Source: Candidatus Obscuribacterales bacterium
Lineage (GTDB): Bacteria > Cyanobacteriota > Vampirovibrionia > Obscuribacterales > Obscuribacteraceae
Assembly: GCA_019746975.1 (NCBI GenBank)
Contig: JAIERK010000021.1
Coordinates: 53,239-117,238 of the forward strand
Length of the DNA: 64,000 nt
Direction: 5' to 3'
This document shows, one piece after another, positions 16,525 to 25,017 of this stretch. The notes beneath the pieces were generated by a model. That model made no database searches, had not been told where the DNA came from, and saw nothing but the letters and a program-made list of their open reading frames with translations. Positions within the stretch are counted from its first letter, which is position 1, and each line of letters opens with the position of its first letter. The position numbers and the translations under genes are program-made.

Positions 16525-19455
16525 ATGGCAACTCCTCTCTTTGTTCGACGGGGACTCTCTTTTGCGTTGGCTATTTCTCTGGGCCTGTCTTGCGTGACGC
16601 CAGCAGCTGCCAGACAGGCTTACAGTACGATTCAGGGCAATATACGAGAGGAGGCCGAAATCGAGCCCTACGCAGGCGGCAAAAAGGTCGGTCCTGCTCA
16701 CGATTGGGAGCTATTGTGCAAGATTGAAGGCGACCCGACCTTGAAGGAACGCGTCATTAAGAGCGCCGAAGAGGGAAGCCTTGACCATGTCTTCATACTG
16801 GGCTGCATGTATATGCACGGCAAAGGCATAGAGAAGAATCAGGCCTCCGCATTCGAGCTTTTCAAAGCTGCCGCCAACAAAGGTCATTCCAACTCGCAGA
16901 ACAACCTTGGTTTCATGTACGAAGACGGGATAGGCGTCAAGAAAGATCTGAAGCAAGCATTCGCCTGGTACAAGAAGGCTGCCGACTATAACAATCCAAG
17001 CGCTTTGTGCAATCTAGGCAACATGTACGAACACGGCAAAGGTATTCCGGTCAATGTCGATGAAGCGTTGAACCTCTACCAGAAGTCTTCAGTGCTCGGC
17101 AACAAAACTGCGCGACAAAACGTATATGGTATTGAGTTTGAGCGTGAAGGAAAATGGAAGCTTCGTGGCATCGAGTCACAGGCATCAGCTCCAGCAGCAC
17201 CACAAGCAATCGACAAAAAAACGAAGAAGCCTATAGCACCGGCAGTGGTGCAGCGTCCTTCGCTGGTCTACAATCCAACGAGCGCTTTGTTTAAGAACGA
17301 AACGCCAACTAACGCTTCTACAGCGGCTCCAGTCTCAATCTCCACGACCACGACACCAACAACAATTGCAGCCGTGCCGGTTAATCCACCAGCAGTGAAA
17401 GCGGCAAGCACGCCAGCCAAAGCAACTACCCAAAAGCCTCTTGCGCCTAACCTGCTTGTTCTCAACGCGTTAAACAAAGCAAAGTCCTCTCTTGGCACGA
17501 CCACAGCTCAAGCGCCGGCACAGCAGAAGCAGAAAGGTGCCCAGCAAGTTGAAAAGCCAAATGAAAACGTGCCGGATGTCGCACAAGCTCCAACGGAAGA
17601 AGTGAAGCCCGAGCCACAGACCGGTTTGTCCGCGGGAACACCAACCCTGACAGCGATCTTACAACGACTGAGCAAAGGAACCAGCCTCGAGCAGGCTGGA
17701 AGCGAGCCAGCGAAGCCGGAATCTGCTAACAACACATCGGGAACAAAACCTATTAAGAGCCCGGTTGAACAACAAGCCAAGGCTAAGATCGAATCTCAAC
17801 CGGCAAAACAACAAGACGAGCCAAAGCTGGCAAACTCAGCCCCCGTTGAGCCGAAAGTTGTTCAAAAGGAAGCACCTGCAAAAGTCGAAGCAAGCGTGAA
17901 GTTAGCAACTGCATCATCAAAGGATCTAGGAGTGCCTGCAGCACCAGCCGAATCCAAGCCGGTTGTCGCAAAGGTCGCAATTGAAGCCACACCTGCTTCA
18001 GCAAAACCGACAGAGGCAAAATCTGTCACACTATCTCAAACGAAGACAACTGCCAAGGCCGAAACAGCGCAAAAATCGACCGTCTCGCCGTCGCAAATAG
18101 CAGCGAAGTTAGTCGCTACAAAGCCAGCAGTCACCAGTGATAGTGTCAAAAAATCCAACGACTTCAACAAGCTCGTCGACAAAGTCGCCAATGGAGCAAA
18201 TCGTCCAATCCGCGACAAATGGGCGCTTGTAATAGGAATAACAGACTTTCAAGATCCAGACATTCCCGACCTGCAATTTTCAGCGAAGGACGCCACTGAC
18301 TTTTACAACTACCTGGTCAAAGAGGCCAACTTCCAGCCGGATCACGTACGCCTTCTTCTCAACGAACAGGCGACGCAAAGGAGAGTTCTCTCCGAGTTGG
18401 GATCGAAGTTTTTAGCTCGTGTAGTCAAACCCGATGATCTGGTCGTACTCTATTTCTCCACACACGGCAGTCCAGCACAACTGGACCCGCGAGGAAAGAA
18501 TTATCTTGTAGCGTGCGACTCTGACTCTGACGATTTGTTCGCCACCGGGATCGAAATGCAGAAGCTTCTCGACTCCATTCAAGGCAGAGTTTTGACAGAT
18601 CGCGTCTTGCTGGTTATGGATGCATGTCACAGCGGTTTTGCCGCTGCAGATGCCAAAGGAATGTCGAGGATAGGCAACTTCAATTCAGAAGACCTGGCCC
18701 AGGGCTCTGGACAGCTCGTGATTTGCTCAAGCGCTCAGGAAGAGCGAGCATGGGAATCGACCAGGTATCAGAATGGCGTCTTCACAAGCAAGCTTCTGGA
18801 TGGTCTTCGATCCAAAGGACCTAAGACATCCCTCGTGGAAGCGTTCACCTTCGCGAGGGAAGCGGTTGGAAATGAAGTAAAAGAAGATCGCCCCGGAGCG
18901 AAGCAAACTCCAGTCTTGAAAGGCAAGTGGAATGGCAACGACCTGGTTGTAGCAACTCCAGCGGTGTCTCCACAGATGGTGCCTGCTTCCGTGTCCTCTA
19001 ACCTCGTAACAGACAGCAGGAACGATCTAGTTGCCACAAGTCTCGTTCCAAAACGAAGCACACCAGCGGAGGACGAGGCTACCAGCGAGTCGGTCAAGCC
19101 GTCCAATGACAATGCTCCAAGAAGCGGGATCATTTACCTCGATTCTCAATTCTTCAGCGTGAAGGGTGACCCAAAGGCGCTAGCCAGGGAATACAACGAT
19201 GCCATCAAGAACAACCCTAGCGACCCAGAACTGTATTTCATCCGAGCCAAAGCACTTATGCAGTTGGAAGACTGGCACAATGCACTGACCTGCCTTTCAG
19301 ATGCGATTCAGCTCAGCCCGAATAAAGCTCAGTATTATTTGGGACGAGCCTATGTCAATTTCAGACTCAATAAAAAGGTCCTGGCAGAGCACGATCTCGA
19401 GCAAGCGAAATTCTACGACCACAAGCTTTCCAATAACGTGCGCTTTCATATGTAG
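16525..19455 (+). CDS. Secreted Sel1-repeat / caspase-like (C14) / TPR protein
   Basis: About 976 residues. A signal peptide (SFALAISLGLSCVTPAAA) is followed by three Sel1-like repeats near residues 80-190 (FILGCMYMHGKGIEKNQASA; NNLGFMYEDGIGVKKDL; CNLGNMYEHGKGIPVNV). A long Ala/Pro/Lys-rich linker comes next, then a caspase-fold domain from about residue 560 (KWALVIGITDFQDPDIPDL). The catalytic dyad is visible as His in FSTHGSP (about 647) and Cys in MDACHSG (about 701). TPR-type helices close the protein (FIRAKALMQLEDWHNALTCL). Orthocaspases cleave after Arg or Lys in known cases; the target here is unknown. The ATG at 16525 is preferred; a GTG at 16510 is in frame. Export implies action in the envelope or outside. 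Confidence 0.88.
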   Translation: MATPLFVRRGLSFALAISLGLSCVTPAAARQAYSTIQGNIREEAEIEPYAGGKKVGPAHDWELLCKIEGDPTLKERVIKSAEEGSLDHVFILGCMYMHGKGIEKNQASAFELFKAAANKGHSNSQNNLGFMYEDGIGVKKDLKQAFAWYKKAADYNNPSALCNLGNMYEHGKGIPVNVDEALNLYQKSSVLGNKTARQNVYGIEFEREGKWKLRGIESQASAPAAPQAIDKKTKKPIAPAVVQRPSLVYNPTSALFKNETPTNASTAAPVSISTTTTPTTIAAVPVNPPAVKAASTPAKATTQKPLAPNLLVLNALNKAKSSLGTTTAQAPAQQKQKGAQQVEKPNENVPDVAQAPTEEVKPEPQTGLSAGTPTLTAILQRLSKGTSLEQAGSEPAKPESANNTSGTKPIKSPVEQQAKAKIESQPAKQQDEPKLANSAPVEPKVVQKEAPAKVEASVKLATASSKDLGVPAAPAESKPVVAKVAIEATPASAKPTEAKSVTLSQTKTTAKAETAQKSTVSPSQIAAKLVATKPAVTSDSVKKSNDFNKLVDKVANGANRPIRDKWALVIGITDFQDPDIPDLQFSAKDATDFYNYLVKEANFQPDHVRLLLNEQATQRRVLSELGSKFLARVVKPDDLVVLYFSTHGSPAQLDPRGKNYLVACDSDSDDLFATGIEMQKLLDSIQGRVLTDRVLLVMDACHSGFAAADAKGMSRIGNFNSEDLAQGSGQLVICSSAQEERAWESTRYQNGVFTSKLLDGLRSKGPKTSLVEAFTFAREAVGNEVKEDRPGAKQTPVLKGKWNGNDLVVATPAVSPQMVPASVSSNLVTDSRNDLVATSLVPKRSTPAEDEATSESVKPSNDNAPRSGIIYLDSQFFSVKGDPKALAREYNDAIKNNPSDPELYFIRAKALMQLEDWHNALTCLSDAIQLSPNKAQYYLGRAYVNFRLNKKVLAEHDLEQAKFYDHKLSNNVRFHM

Positions 19456-19475
19456 GAGGTTGCAGCTTCCGCCGT

Positions 19476-20603
19476 TTAGTATTTTCCCCACCCTGACGAC
19501 CAACTCGACTCCTGCCGAGAAGTAACAACCTTCAATCTCCAATGGTTTGAACAAACGACCCGCCATCGCGGATCGAACGTTATTACATGAAGAAGAATCA
19601 TCGACACACTCAGATCTGCAAAATCGATAAGACCGATCAGGCAGATATGCATCACCAACATAGCCGCCCACGCTATGGGGCGAGTCACGCGGTGAATCGA
19701 CATTGGTACGAATAAACATTCCAAGGTCAAGGCACCGTATGTGATCAGTCCCAGCACCACAGGAGGTGCACTCAACAGAAGATCTCGAAAGCCCCCTGGT
19801 TGCGAAAGCGGACATTCAAGCACTCTCGCCACAGCGGATCCGTCCAACCAGGAGGGGCTTGCCAGCTTGGTCAAACCGCTATATGTGTAACCAATGGCCA
19901 TCAAAATCCATAGCACATTCGTGAGGTATCCCGGGAAATACCACTCTCCTTTTCCGGTTGTAGGCTGACAGAGTCGCCAGAGCTTACCAGCTGAGGGAGC
20001 CAGCGCATGGACGATCAAGATGATTCCAACGTAAGCAAGTGCCGGATTGAATATGAACGGATTTCTACCGTACGTGCACGCCCATACATACCAGAGCAAA
20101 ATCGCAGCGACTCTGTCAACAACTCCAATTGCAAGCATGAGACTCAGCAGCGTCGCCCCGACGAATACTGCAGTCACAAATTGAGGCGAATCGATTATTC
20201 CAAACATGTTTGGAAAAACATGCAACAGCGGACTGAGTCGCGCATCTTCCAAACATCCTTGATTCGAGAACAGCTCCGCACACCAGGGAATGAGTTGAAA
20301 AAAGTGAATCGCGAGGTACAATCCAAGCGCAAGTCTGTACAGTCGGTACCAGCCGATGGTCCATGCATCCTGATTCGAGGTACAACAAACAGATGCGACT
20401 CGGTCATTCGAGTCTGCCAATGGCAACTGATCCGCGTTGACCCGAGAGGTCAACGGGAGCTCCGTCGACCGGTTCCCTTTGTCCAGGGACTCTGTCGACG
20501 GACTGGATATCGGTAGGTATTCCGCTAGGGTTGCCGCCTTGATAACTTTGTCAAGCATTCTCTCGACCACGCTCAAAGTTTCCCTACCTCCAGGACGTTC
20601 CAT
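19476..20603 (-). CDS. HTTM-domain (vitamin-K-dependent carboxylase-like) membrane protein
   Basis: A 375-residue polytopic protein. After a soluble N-terminal region of about 80 residues there are several membrane helices with landmarks of the HTTM family: GWYRLYRLALGLYLAIHFF, WACTYGRNPFIFNPALAYVG, then YTYSGLTKLASPSWLDGSAV. HTTM is the membrane part shared with gamma-glutamyl carboxylase; bacterial members sit in natural product and lantibiotic-like loci as well as alone, and their chemistry is mostly unknown. The ATG at 20603 follows GGGGGACC and lies inside the end of the 140-residue gene (31-base overlap). It is the last gene of the minus-strand cluster that begins near 22970. Confidence 0.75.
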   Translation of the reverse strand: MERPGGRETLSVVERMLDKVIKAATLAEYLPISSPSTESLDKGNRSTELPLTSRVNADQLPLADSNDRVASVCCTSNQDAWTIGWYRLYRLALGLYLAIHFFQLIPWCAELFSNQGCLEDARLSPLLHVFPNMFGIIDSPQFVTAVFVGATLLSLMLAIGVVDRVAAILLWYVWACTYGRNPFIFNPALAYVGIILIVHALAPSAGKLWRLCQPTTGKGEWYFPGYLTNVLWILMAIGYTYSGLTKLASPSWLDGSAVARVLECPLSQPGGFRDLLLSAPPVVLGLITYGALTLECLFVPMSIHRVTRPIAWAAMLVMHICLIGLIDFADLSVSMILLHVITFDPRWRVVCSNHWRLKVVTSRQESSWSSGWGKY

Positions 20604-20995
20604 TCAAGCGGTCCCCCGATAGTCCACCTCCGAAGAAATCTGACTTTGACGGATCCGCTCACCGAACTCGGATCTATGCCTAGATCCTTGAAGAGCGGTG
20701 CTTCTCCTGCAAGTGCATAGCGACAAACCGATTTGAACATTGGTATCAGATGCGGTGTCCGCTCCACTACCGGCCAATAAACAATTACCGCCTCGAATAC
20801 TTTGCGACGAGCATACGCTCCCTGTATCCGCTTGTACGTATTAGGATTCACCTCTAAAATATGCTTCGTCTTGGTTAAGTCGAGCCATTCTATTAAGAAT
20901 CTGGTTGAAAATGTTTCATAGTCACCATGGGCGGTGAATACTTTGGGACAGGGAGAACACATGGTGGCTGCTGCCGCTAAACTGTTCTGAATCAT
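20573..20995 (-). CDS. Unknown 140-residue protein of the oxidase cluster
   Basis: I do not recognise this family. The ATG at 20995 has an ideal AGGAG six to ten bases upstream. The N-terminus MIQNSLAAAATMCSPCPKVF carries a CSPC pair, followed by an alpha/beta-looking region (FLIEWLDLTKTKHILEVN; ARRKVFEAVIVYWPVVERT) and a C-terminal KVRFLRRWTIGGPLEWNVLE. No signal peptide or membrane helix. It lies 46 bases after the U32-like gene and overlaps the HTTM gene, so it is embedded in the operon. It could be a small accessory enzyme, a carrier, or a large precursor; the CxxC pair suggests redox or metal binding. Confidence 0.65.
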   Translation of the reverse strand: MIQNSLAAAATMCSPCPKVFTAHGDYETFSTRFLIEWLDLTKTKHILEVNPNTYKRIQGAYARRKVFEAVIVYWPVVERTPHLIPMFKSVCRYALAGEAPLFKDLGIDPSSVSGSVKVRFLRRWTIGGPLEWNVLEVGKL

Positions 20996-21041
20996 GATTT
21001 TCTCCTGAAAAATAGAAACTTTACTGGGCATCGGTAGACAC

Positions 21042-21992
21042 TTAAATCGCAGGGATGCAGAGCTGCGGGTCACTCGCGTCGACCAGCTTAAGGTGATCAG
21101 GCACATTTCGTGAAAGAATCTCCAGCCCTACCTTGATGCGATTTATACGTTCGTGCGTAAGCTCATCTTTTACAGCATCATAAGGATGCCCCTGAACACT
21201 TGCGCCCATTTTCAGTATCACCGGCGATGCCACCTGAATGATTTCAGGAAGTTCATAAAATCGAATGAAGCCGCCTTTGGATTTATACACATCTGTCGGA
21301 ACATCGAGTGGAATTGAGCACCGGCGACGAATCGAACACAACATTGGCAGACCCAGATCGTGCGCCGTAGTCACGCTGGTGGCCCCCAGCTCTTCGTAAA
21401 TTCTCGCTATTTCGGAGTTCGTCACCATGCAATGAGTGGATGCCTTAAGCAACAAATTCGAAGGTAACACTCCATCCTTTTTCAAATTGTTGAGAATTCT
21501 CAGGAGACCGGGATCGTAGATTGTGATACCACGAACTCCCAATTCACAGACACGTATAGCCTCCTCAATCGCTTGTCGTATAGCGTCATTGTTATTTAGT
21601 CGCCGCCCCATTTCCAGTCCAAACTGACTTCTGTAGAAGCTGGCTTTGATGTCGTATTCCGGTCGCGGTCCCACACTGAACAAAATTCCTATACCGTTCT
21701 GCTTGCAGATAGATAAGATCTCGGTTATTTCGGAATCACACAAGAGATGAGAACCAAGGGTTTCATTGAAGCGCGAGCAGTATGTACCGCTTGTCTTTAG
21801 AGCCTTGATTGCCGCCTCGACCTGCCGAAACGAGTTAACGGCTGGTATCTCGACGCCATAATGCCCTCCTCTGGAAAATTGTTTGTCAGACACCAGCAGT
21901 GGTGCGTAATCGCTTGACGAAATACCGTATCGTTCGATTGCTAGTTTTGCTTTGGATGCACTGAATCTAACTATGCGTGACGAAGTAGTCAT
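21042..21992 (-). CDS. Peptidase U32-like TIM-barrel protein
   Basis: About 316 residues. The order of strands and helices (RQVEAAIKALKTSGTYCSRF; ILSICKQNGIGILFSVGP; CELGVRGITIYDPGLLRIL; LLLKASTHCMVTNSEIARI; YEELGATSVTTAHDLGLPML) matches the U32 family barrel (YhbU, UbiU/UbiV, RlhA), in which members act on proteins or carry out hydroxylation with an Fe-S cluster. The four-Cys cluster motif of UbiU/V is not obvious, though eight or so cysteines are present. The start at 21992 is chosen for GGAGGG nine bases upstream; an in-frame ATG at 22019 lacks one. It follows the oxidase gene by 52 bases. In a peptide-maturation reading it could be the protease or a hydroxylase. Confidence 0.65.
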   Translation of the reverse strand: MTTSSRIVRFSASKAKLAIERYGISSSDYAPLLVSDKQFSRGGHYGVEIPAVNSFRQVEAAIKALKTSGTYCSRFNETLGSHLLCDSEITEILSICKQNGIGILFSVGPRPEYDIKASFYRSQFGLEMGRRLNNNDAIRQAIEEAIRVCELGVRGITIYDPGLLRILNNLKKDGVLPSNLLLKASTHCMVTNSEIARIYEELGATSVTTAHDLGLPMLCSIRRRCSIPLDVPTDVYKSKGGFIRFYELPEIIQVASPVILKMGASVQGHPYDAVKDELTHERINRIKVGLEILSRNVPDHLKLVDASDPQLCIPAI

Positions 21993-22044
21993 GGTTGTTT
22001 CCCTCCACTCAATTGCCATTTTAGGTTGTAAAAGTTCTTTGTCG

Positions 22045-22788
22045 CTATGCGACCAGAGAGTTGATGATGCTGTCGATGTTCGACTGCTTCTGAATTTCGC
22101 GGCGATACAACTCATTGAAGAACAGCACGAAGAGTGCATAGACATTTTCGATATGCTCTATAGCGCGCTCTTCGTCCGCCTTCGTGGTGATGAATGTTGA
22201 AAGAACCTGCCAGACAAAGTCTATGTGATCATCATCTTGATCATGTGCGACATGGGCACGTGCACCTTTGACATTGGACTCGGTATAGAACTTGGCGACC
22301 GTGTCGAGCCACTGTGGTTGTGTTCGTTGAGACGTGTACTCGATAAAGTACGAGCTGCACAGTGACGCCAGAGGGCGCCCCTCATGCTCGAGTCCATAAT
22401 AGAAGTAGCCCTGCAATAACTTCGTCGACAACAACGGCTGCTTGCCATAGATTTCAGCATTCGAGACACCAAGCCTTTCTAAATCCTTGGCGAACAAGGT
22501 ATCATGCAGCATCTCGTCTTCCGTGTACTTCGCCCAAAGCTTAGCAAGCCGTGGATCCGTCTTGGTAAAGTAGTGAATGGTGAGCGCGTCGATACTTCGT
22601 TTGAGCCGCAACCGAAGTATGATTTCGATTGTGTGTCGTTTGTAATAATCGATGTCTACCTGTGTACCGCCGACCAAGTTAGCAGCATACGGAACCTCGC
22701 TATAGAAGCGCTCGATCAAGGACTCGAGAAGCGCATCAACACGTTGTCTAAACTCACAGTTCTTTGGTTGTACAGAATTTGAACTCAT
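22045..22788 (-). CDS. Haem-oxygenase-fold iron-dependent oxidase (HDO / PqqC-like superfamily)
   Basis: A 247-residue all-helical protein. Candidate metal ligands are E92-x2-H95 in EDEMLHDTLF, E150 in YFIEYTSQR, and the H179-to-H188 segment HVAHDQDDDH, the spacing expected for haem-oxygenase-like di-iron oxidases (UndA, SznF and BesC are characterised members; PqqC and TenA share the fold without iron). Such enzymes oxidise amino acids, fatty acids or peptide-derived intermediates with O2. AAGGAAAG precedes the ATG at 22788. It is the first full-size gene of the minus-strand cluster and lies behind a strong terminator that separates it from a tiny upstream ORF. Substrate unknown. Confidence 0.75.
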   Translation of the reverse strand: MSSNSVQPKNCEFRQRVDALLESLIERFYSEVPYAANLVGGTQVDIDYYKRHTIEIILRLRLKRSIDALTIHYFTKTDPRLAKLWAKYTEDEMLHDTLFAKDLERLGVSNAEIYGKQPLLSTKLLQGYFYYGLEHEGRPLASLCSSYFIEYTSQRTQPQWLDTVAKFYTESNVKGARAHVAHDQDDDHIDFVWQVLSTFITTKADEERAIEHIENVYALFVLFFNELYRREIQKQSNIDSIINSLVA

Positions 22789-22830
22789 AAAACACTTTCC
22801 TTTTGTTATGAAAAAGATGGAGGATTTATT

Positions 22831-22876
22831 TCAAGCAAAAAGCAGCGAAGCCCTCTTGAATGAGGGCTTCGCTGCT
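22831..22876 (-). terminator. Rho-independent terminator in the leader of the oxidase operon
   Basis: A perfect 15-bp stem (22841-22855 with 22862-22876) and a six-base loop; reading the minus strand the stem is followed by TTTTTGCTTG. It lies 22 bases after the stop of the 23-codon ORF and about 40 bases before the oxidase start, so it should end most transcripts and let a fraction through to the enzymes. Confidence 0.85.
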
Positions 22877-22898
22877 CGTACATTGTCTTGAGGACAAA

Positions 22899-22970
22899 CT
22901 ATGCGCGCAAACTGACAGCCCTCAGAGGGAGTGACATAGCCATAAGTAGTTCGCGCACTTGTCTGTTCAT
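22899..22970 (-). CDS. 23-residue peptide ORF (candidate precursor or leader peptide)
   Basis: Minus-strand ATG at 22970, stop TAG at 22899-22901. The peptide starts MNRQVRELLMAMSLP and ends LRAVSLRA: basic, amphipathic, without Cys. A consensus promoter (TTGACA-17-TATCAT) ends eight bases before the ATG, so the transcript would begin at or next to the start codon (leaderless). A strong terminator follows. Promoter, tiny ORF, terminator and then modifying-type enzymes is how pqqA and several RiPP precursors are arranged, giving more peptide mRNA than enzyme mRNA. It could instead be an attenuation leader peptide. Whether it is translated is not shown by the sequence; an in-frame ATG at 22979 overlaps the -10 box. 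Confidence 0.45.
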   Translation of the reverse strand: MNRQVRELLMAMSLPLRAVSLRA

Positions 22971-22977
22971 TTGAAGC

Positions 22978-23006
22978 ATGATAAATACGCTAAGAATTTT
23001 TGTCAA
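22978..23006 (-). promoter_or_regulatory. Near-consensus sigma-70 promoter of the peptide/oxidase operon
   Basis: On the minus strand, TTGACA (23006-23001), a 17-base spacer and TATCAT (22983-22978). The -35 box is perfect. The expected start site falls within a base or two of the ATG at 22970. Confidence 0.75.
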
Positions 23007-23124
23007 CGAGTTATGAAGGAAACCTAAAAATATCGCTATAACTACCGTTCAGCGGCTTGGGTTTATTATTAAGTGAAAGGGGAATTTACTACATATATAG
23101 CTCTCTACGCATGATAGGAAGAAT

Positions 23125-24075
23125 ATGACGAACCGTCTCGCTGCAAAACTACCGGCCGCAATTGTGATCATGACACTGGCGTTTTCTTTTCCCGTCGGGC
23201 ATTGCCAGTCCGAAACCCAAAGGCTTACAGCAGCTCAATTGACAGCCATCGCCAAAGCAGAGAGTCGAGTGACAGCAAGAAATGTCACCGTAGCTGGTAC
23301 CGGACCTGCAGTCACAGTTCTTGCAGAAAAGAACGCGACCGCGAGCGATCGCGATTTGAAAGTTGACGCAATCTTTTTAGCGAAAGCGCTGATCGAGGGT
23401 TCTTCCGGTCAGATAGATCGCGTAAAAGTTTTGTTTTCACAAACAGACAAACCCGAACGTTTTATACTTATCGACAAGAAAGTTGTTGAAGATTACGGTG
23501 CCGGCAAGCTCACGCCCGATCAACTTTTCACGTCCATGACACTGACCCCACTACAAGCGGAAAAGACTCCTGATGTCGCCGAAGGTCCACTTTTGGAACG
23601 CAGACTTCTCGTCTGGAGACGAATCGAAAAATTGAAAGATCAAGGCACCGGAGTTCAAACATTCCAACAGCTATTCCAAAAGATGGAGCAGGGAGTGAAG
23701 AATTCTGAATCGCCAGAGACTCTCGTTCAGAGCCTGAGTTTTCTCGAGGTTAAACTCACTGACCAGGAAGGTCTCGTCAAGCAAGCGAAGAAGACCGCTC
23801 TCGGACGCGGAATTAACCAACCTTCAGGAAAGCCGGGGGCAAGCGCTTCCGGTCCGCCGGCACAACAGCCGCCACAGTCAGGCGGCGGCGGTAACACCGC
23901 CTATAGACCTGGTCCATGGGGACAAGGACAGGGCGGTCAACAAGGCTACATGCCATTCCCACCGCCACTACCTCCTGGAGGTTTCCCCGGACAGGGACAG
24001 GGACAGGGTGGTTTTCCTGGCGGTCAGGGAGGTTTTCCTGGAGGCGGCCACCCAGGCGGCGGACCACCGCAATAG
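23125..24075 (+). CDS. Secreted protein with Gly/Pro/Gln-rich tail
   Basis: A 316-residue protein with a signal peptide (PAAIVIMTLAFSFPVGHC; the Cys near the end might be a weak lipobox, but GHC-Q is not canonical). The folded region of about residues 30-230 is alpha/beta with no known motif (VDAIFLAKALIEGSSGQIDR; KVLFSQTDKPERFILIDKKV). The last 90 residues are disordered: repeated GQGQGG, FPGG and PPLPPGGFPG units. AGGAAG is placed correctly before the ATG. It is divergent from the peptide/oxidase operon, with a shared intergenic region. The tail resembles envelope or matrix proteins; no function can be assigned. Confidence 0.7.
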   Translation: MTNRLAAKLPAAIVIMTLAFSFPVGHCQSETQRLTAAQLTAIAKAESRVTARNVTVAGTGPAVTVLAEKNATASDRDLKVDAIFLAKALIEGSSGQIDRVKVLFSQTDKPERFILIDKKVVEDYGAGKLTPDQLFTSMTLTPLQAEKTPDVAEGPLLERRLLVWRRIEKLKDQGTGVQTFQQLFQKMEQGVKNSESPETLVQSLSFLEVKLTDQEGLVKQAKKTALGRGINQPSGKPGASASGPPAQQPPQSGGGGNTAYRPGPWGQGQGGQQGYMPFPPPLPPGGFPGQGQGQGGFPGGQGGFPGGGHPGGGPPQ

Positions 24076-24090
24076 ATACCACCTGTAGTA

Positions 24091-24942
24091 TCACTCCACA
24101 AGCGACAATACTGGAGCCTCGATCGGTAAGCGCCAGTCAAATTCCTTCTCTTCCTTACTGAGAATAGCGATAGCCTCGTCTACGTCGAAGAAGTTAGCCG
24201 AACAATCGCCTACCGCACAGAATCCGTCGAGGTTGTTAAACAGCTCAGCAGCGATCTGTCTGTTCTTTCTGCTACGCGGGGTGCCGCTCACCACAGTGTC
24301 AGGATGACACCATGGCAAACCGGTGCCATCGTGCCAGAGTCCGAAGACAGCCCCGAAGAACGTGAAGATAATTTCTACGCCAGCCTTCTCGCATACAGAC
24401 GCAATACGACGGCTTCCCATCGCACTTCCGCACGGGGTCGCCATTAGAATTCGCTCAGGCTTAGGTGCGTTGGCGAACGCCGCTTCGAGAGCGCGCGCTA
24501 AAGTGGCGCCAGTCGCGACCGTGTCCAACATGCACCAATACTTAGCGCTGGAGTGCATTCTCACGTAGTTGACCCTGGCATCGAAGTCGATGACATCCAT
24601 CTCCTCGATCTTTGGAAGGGCAAACCGGCTCACTCCAATCCAATTGTCGCCACGATGATAATGAGGACTTACCACGGATCCGAGTGCCGACGGCAAATTG
24701 TGACCAATTCCCTCGGCCAGAACCGTGACGGTGCAAGCATCTTTCGGGTCCGACGGTAGAAGCCCCTCTTCCTTCATCGCTGTGAGCCACGTCAGTGTCG
24801 TCTCATATGCCATCTGCTGGCGAGCCACTCCAAGCAGCTTTCGTCCGGGTAGGAGCAAGACTTGATCAATAGAATCAGACTCCAAAATGAAGGTCTTCGG
24901 CAGTCCTTCGATTTTCACTTGTGTTAGTTCAAATTGTTCCAT
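24091..24942 (-). CDS. Phosphoribosyltransferase-like protein
   Basis: About 283 residues from the ATG at 24942 (an earlier in-frame start at 25017 is possible but the sequence before residue 26 is not protein-like). The segment YWCMLDTVATGATLARALEA matches the PRPP-binding loop of type I phosphoribosyltransferases, although the usual two acidic residues (DD/ED) are reduced to one Asp. Upstream, VTVLAEGIGHNLPSALGSVV and RILMATPCGSAMGSRRIASV fit the Rossmann-like core. It might be a PRTase without canonical PRPP chemistry. It is transcribed alone, converging on the secreted protein gene. Confidence 0.6.
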   Translation of the reverse strand: MEQFELTQVKIEGLPKTFILESDSIDQVLLLPGRKLLGVARQQMAYETTLTWLTAMKEEGLLPSDPKDACTVTVLAEGIGHNLPSALGSVVSPHYHRGDNWIGVSRFALPKIEEMDVIDFDARVNYVRMHSSAKYWCMLDTVATGATLARALEAAFANAPKPERILMATPCGSAMGSRRIASVCEKAGVEIIFTFFGAVFGLWHDGTGLPWCHPDTVVSGTPRSRKNRQIAAELFNNLDGFCAVGDCSANFFDVDEAIAILSKEEKEFDWRLPIEAPVLSLVE

Positions 24943-25017
24943 ACTAGCCTCGGCTGAACGCCACACACGATAAGCGCGCAGACATTTTATCATGATCTCT
25001 GTAAAGACTTGTGGCAC

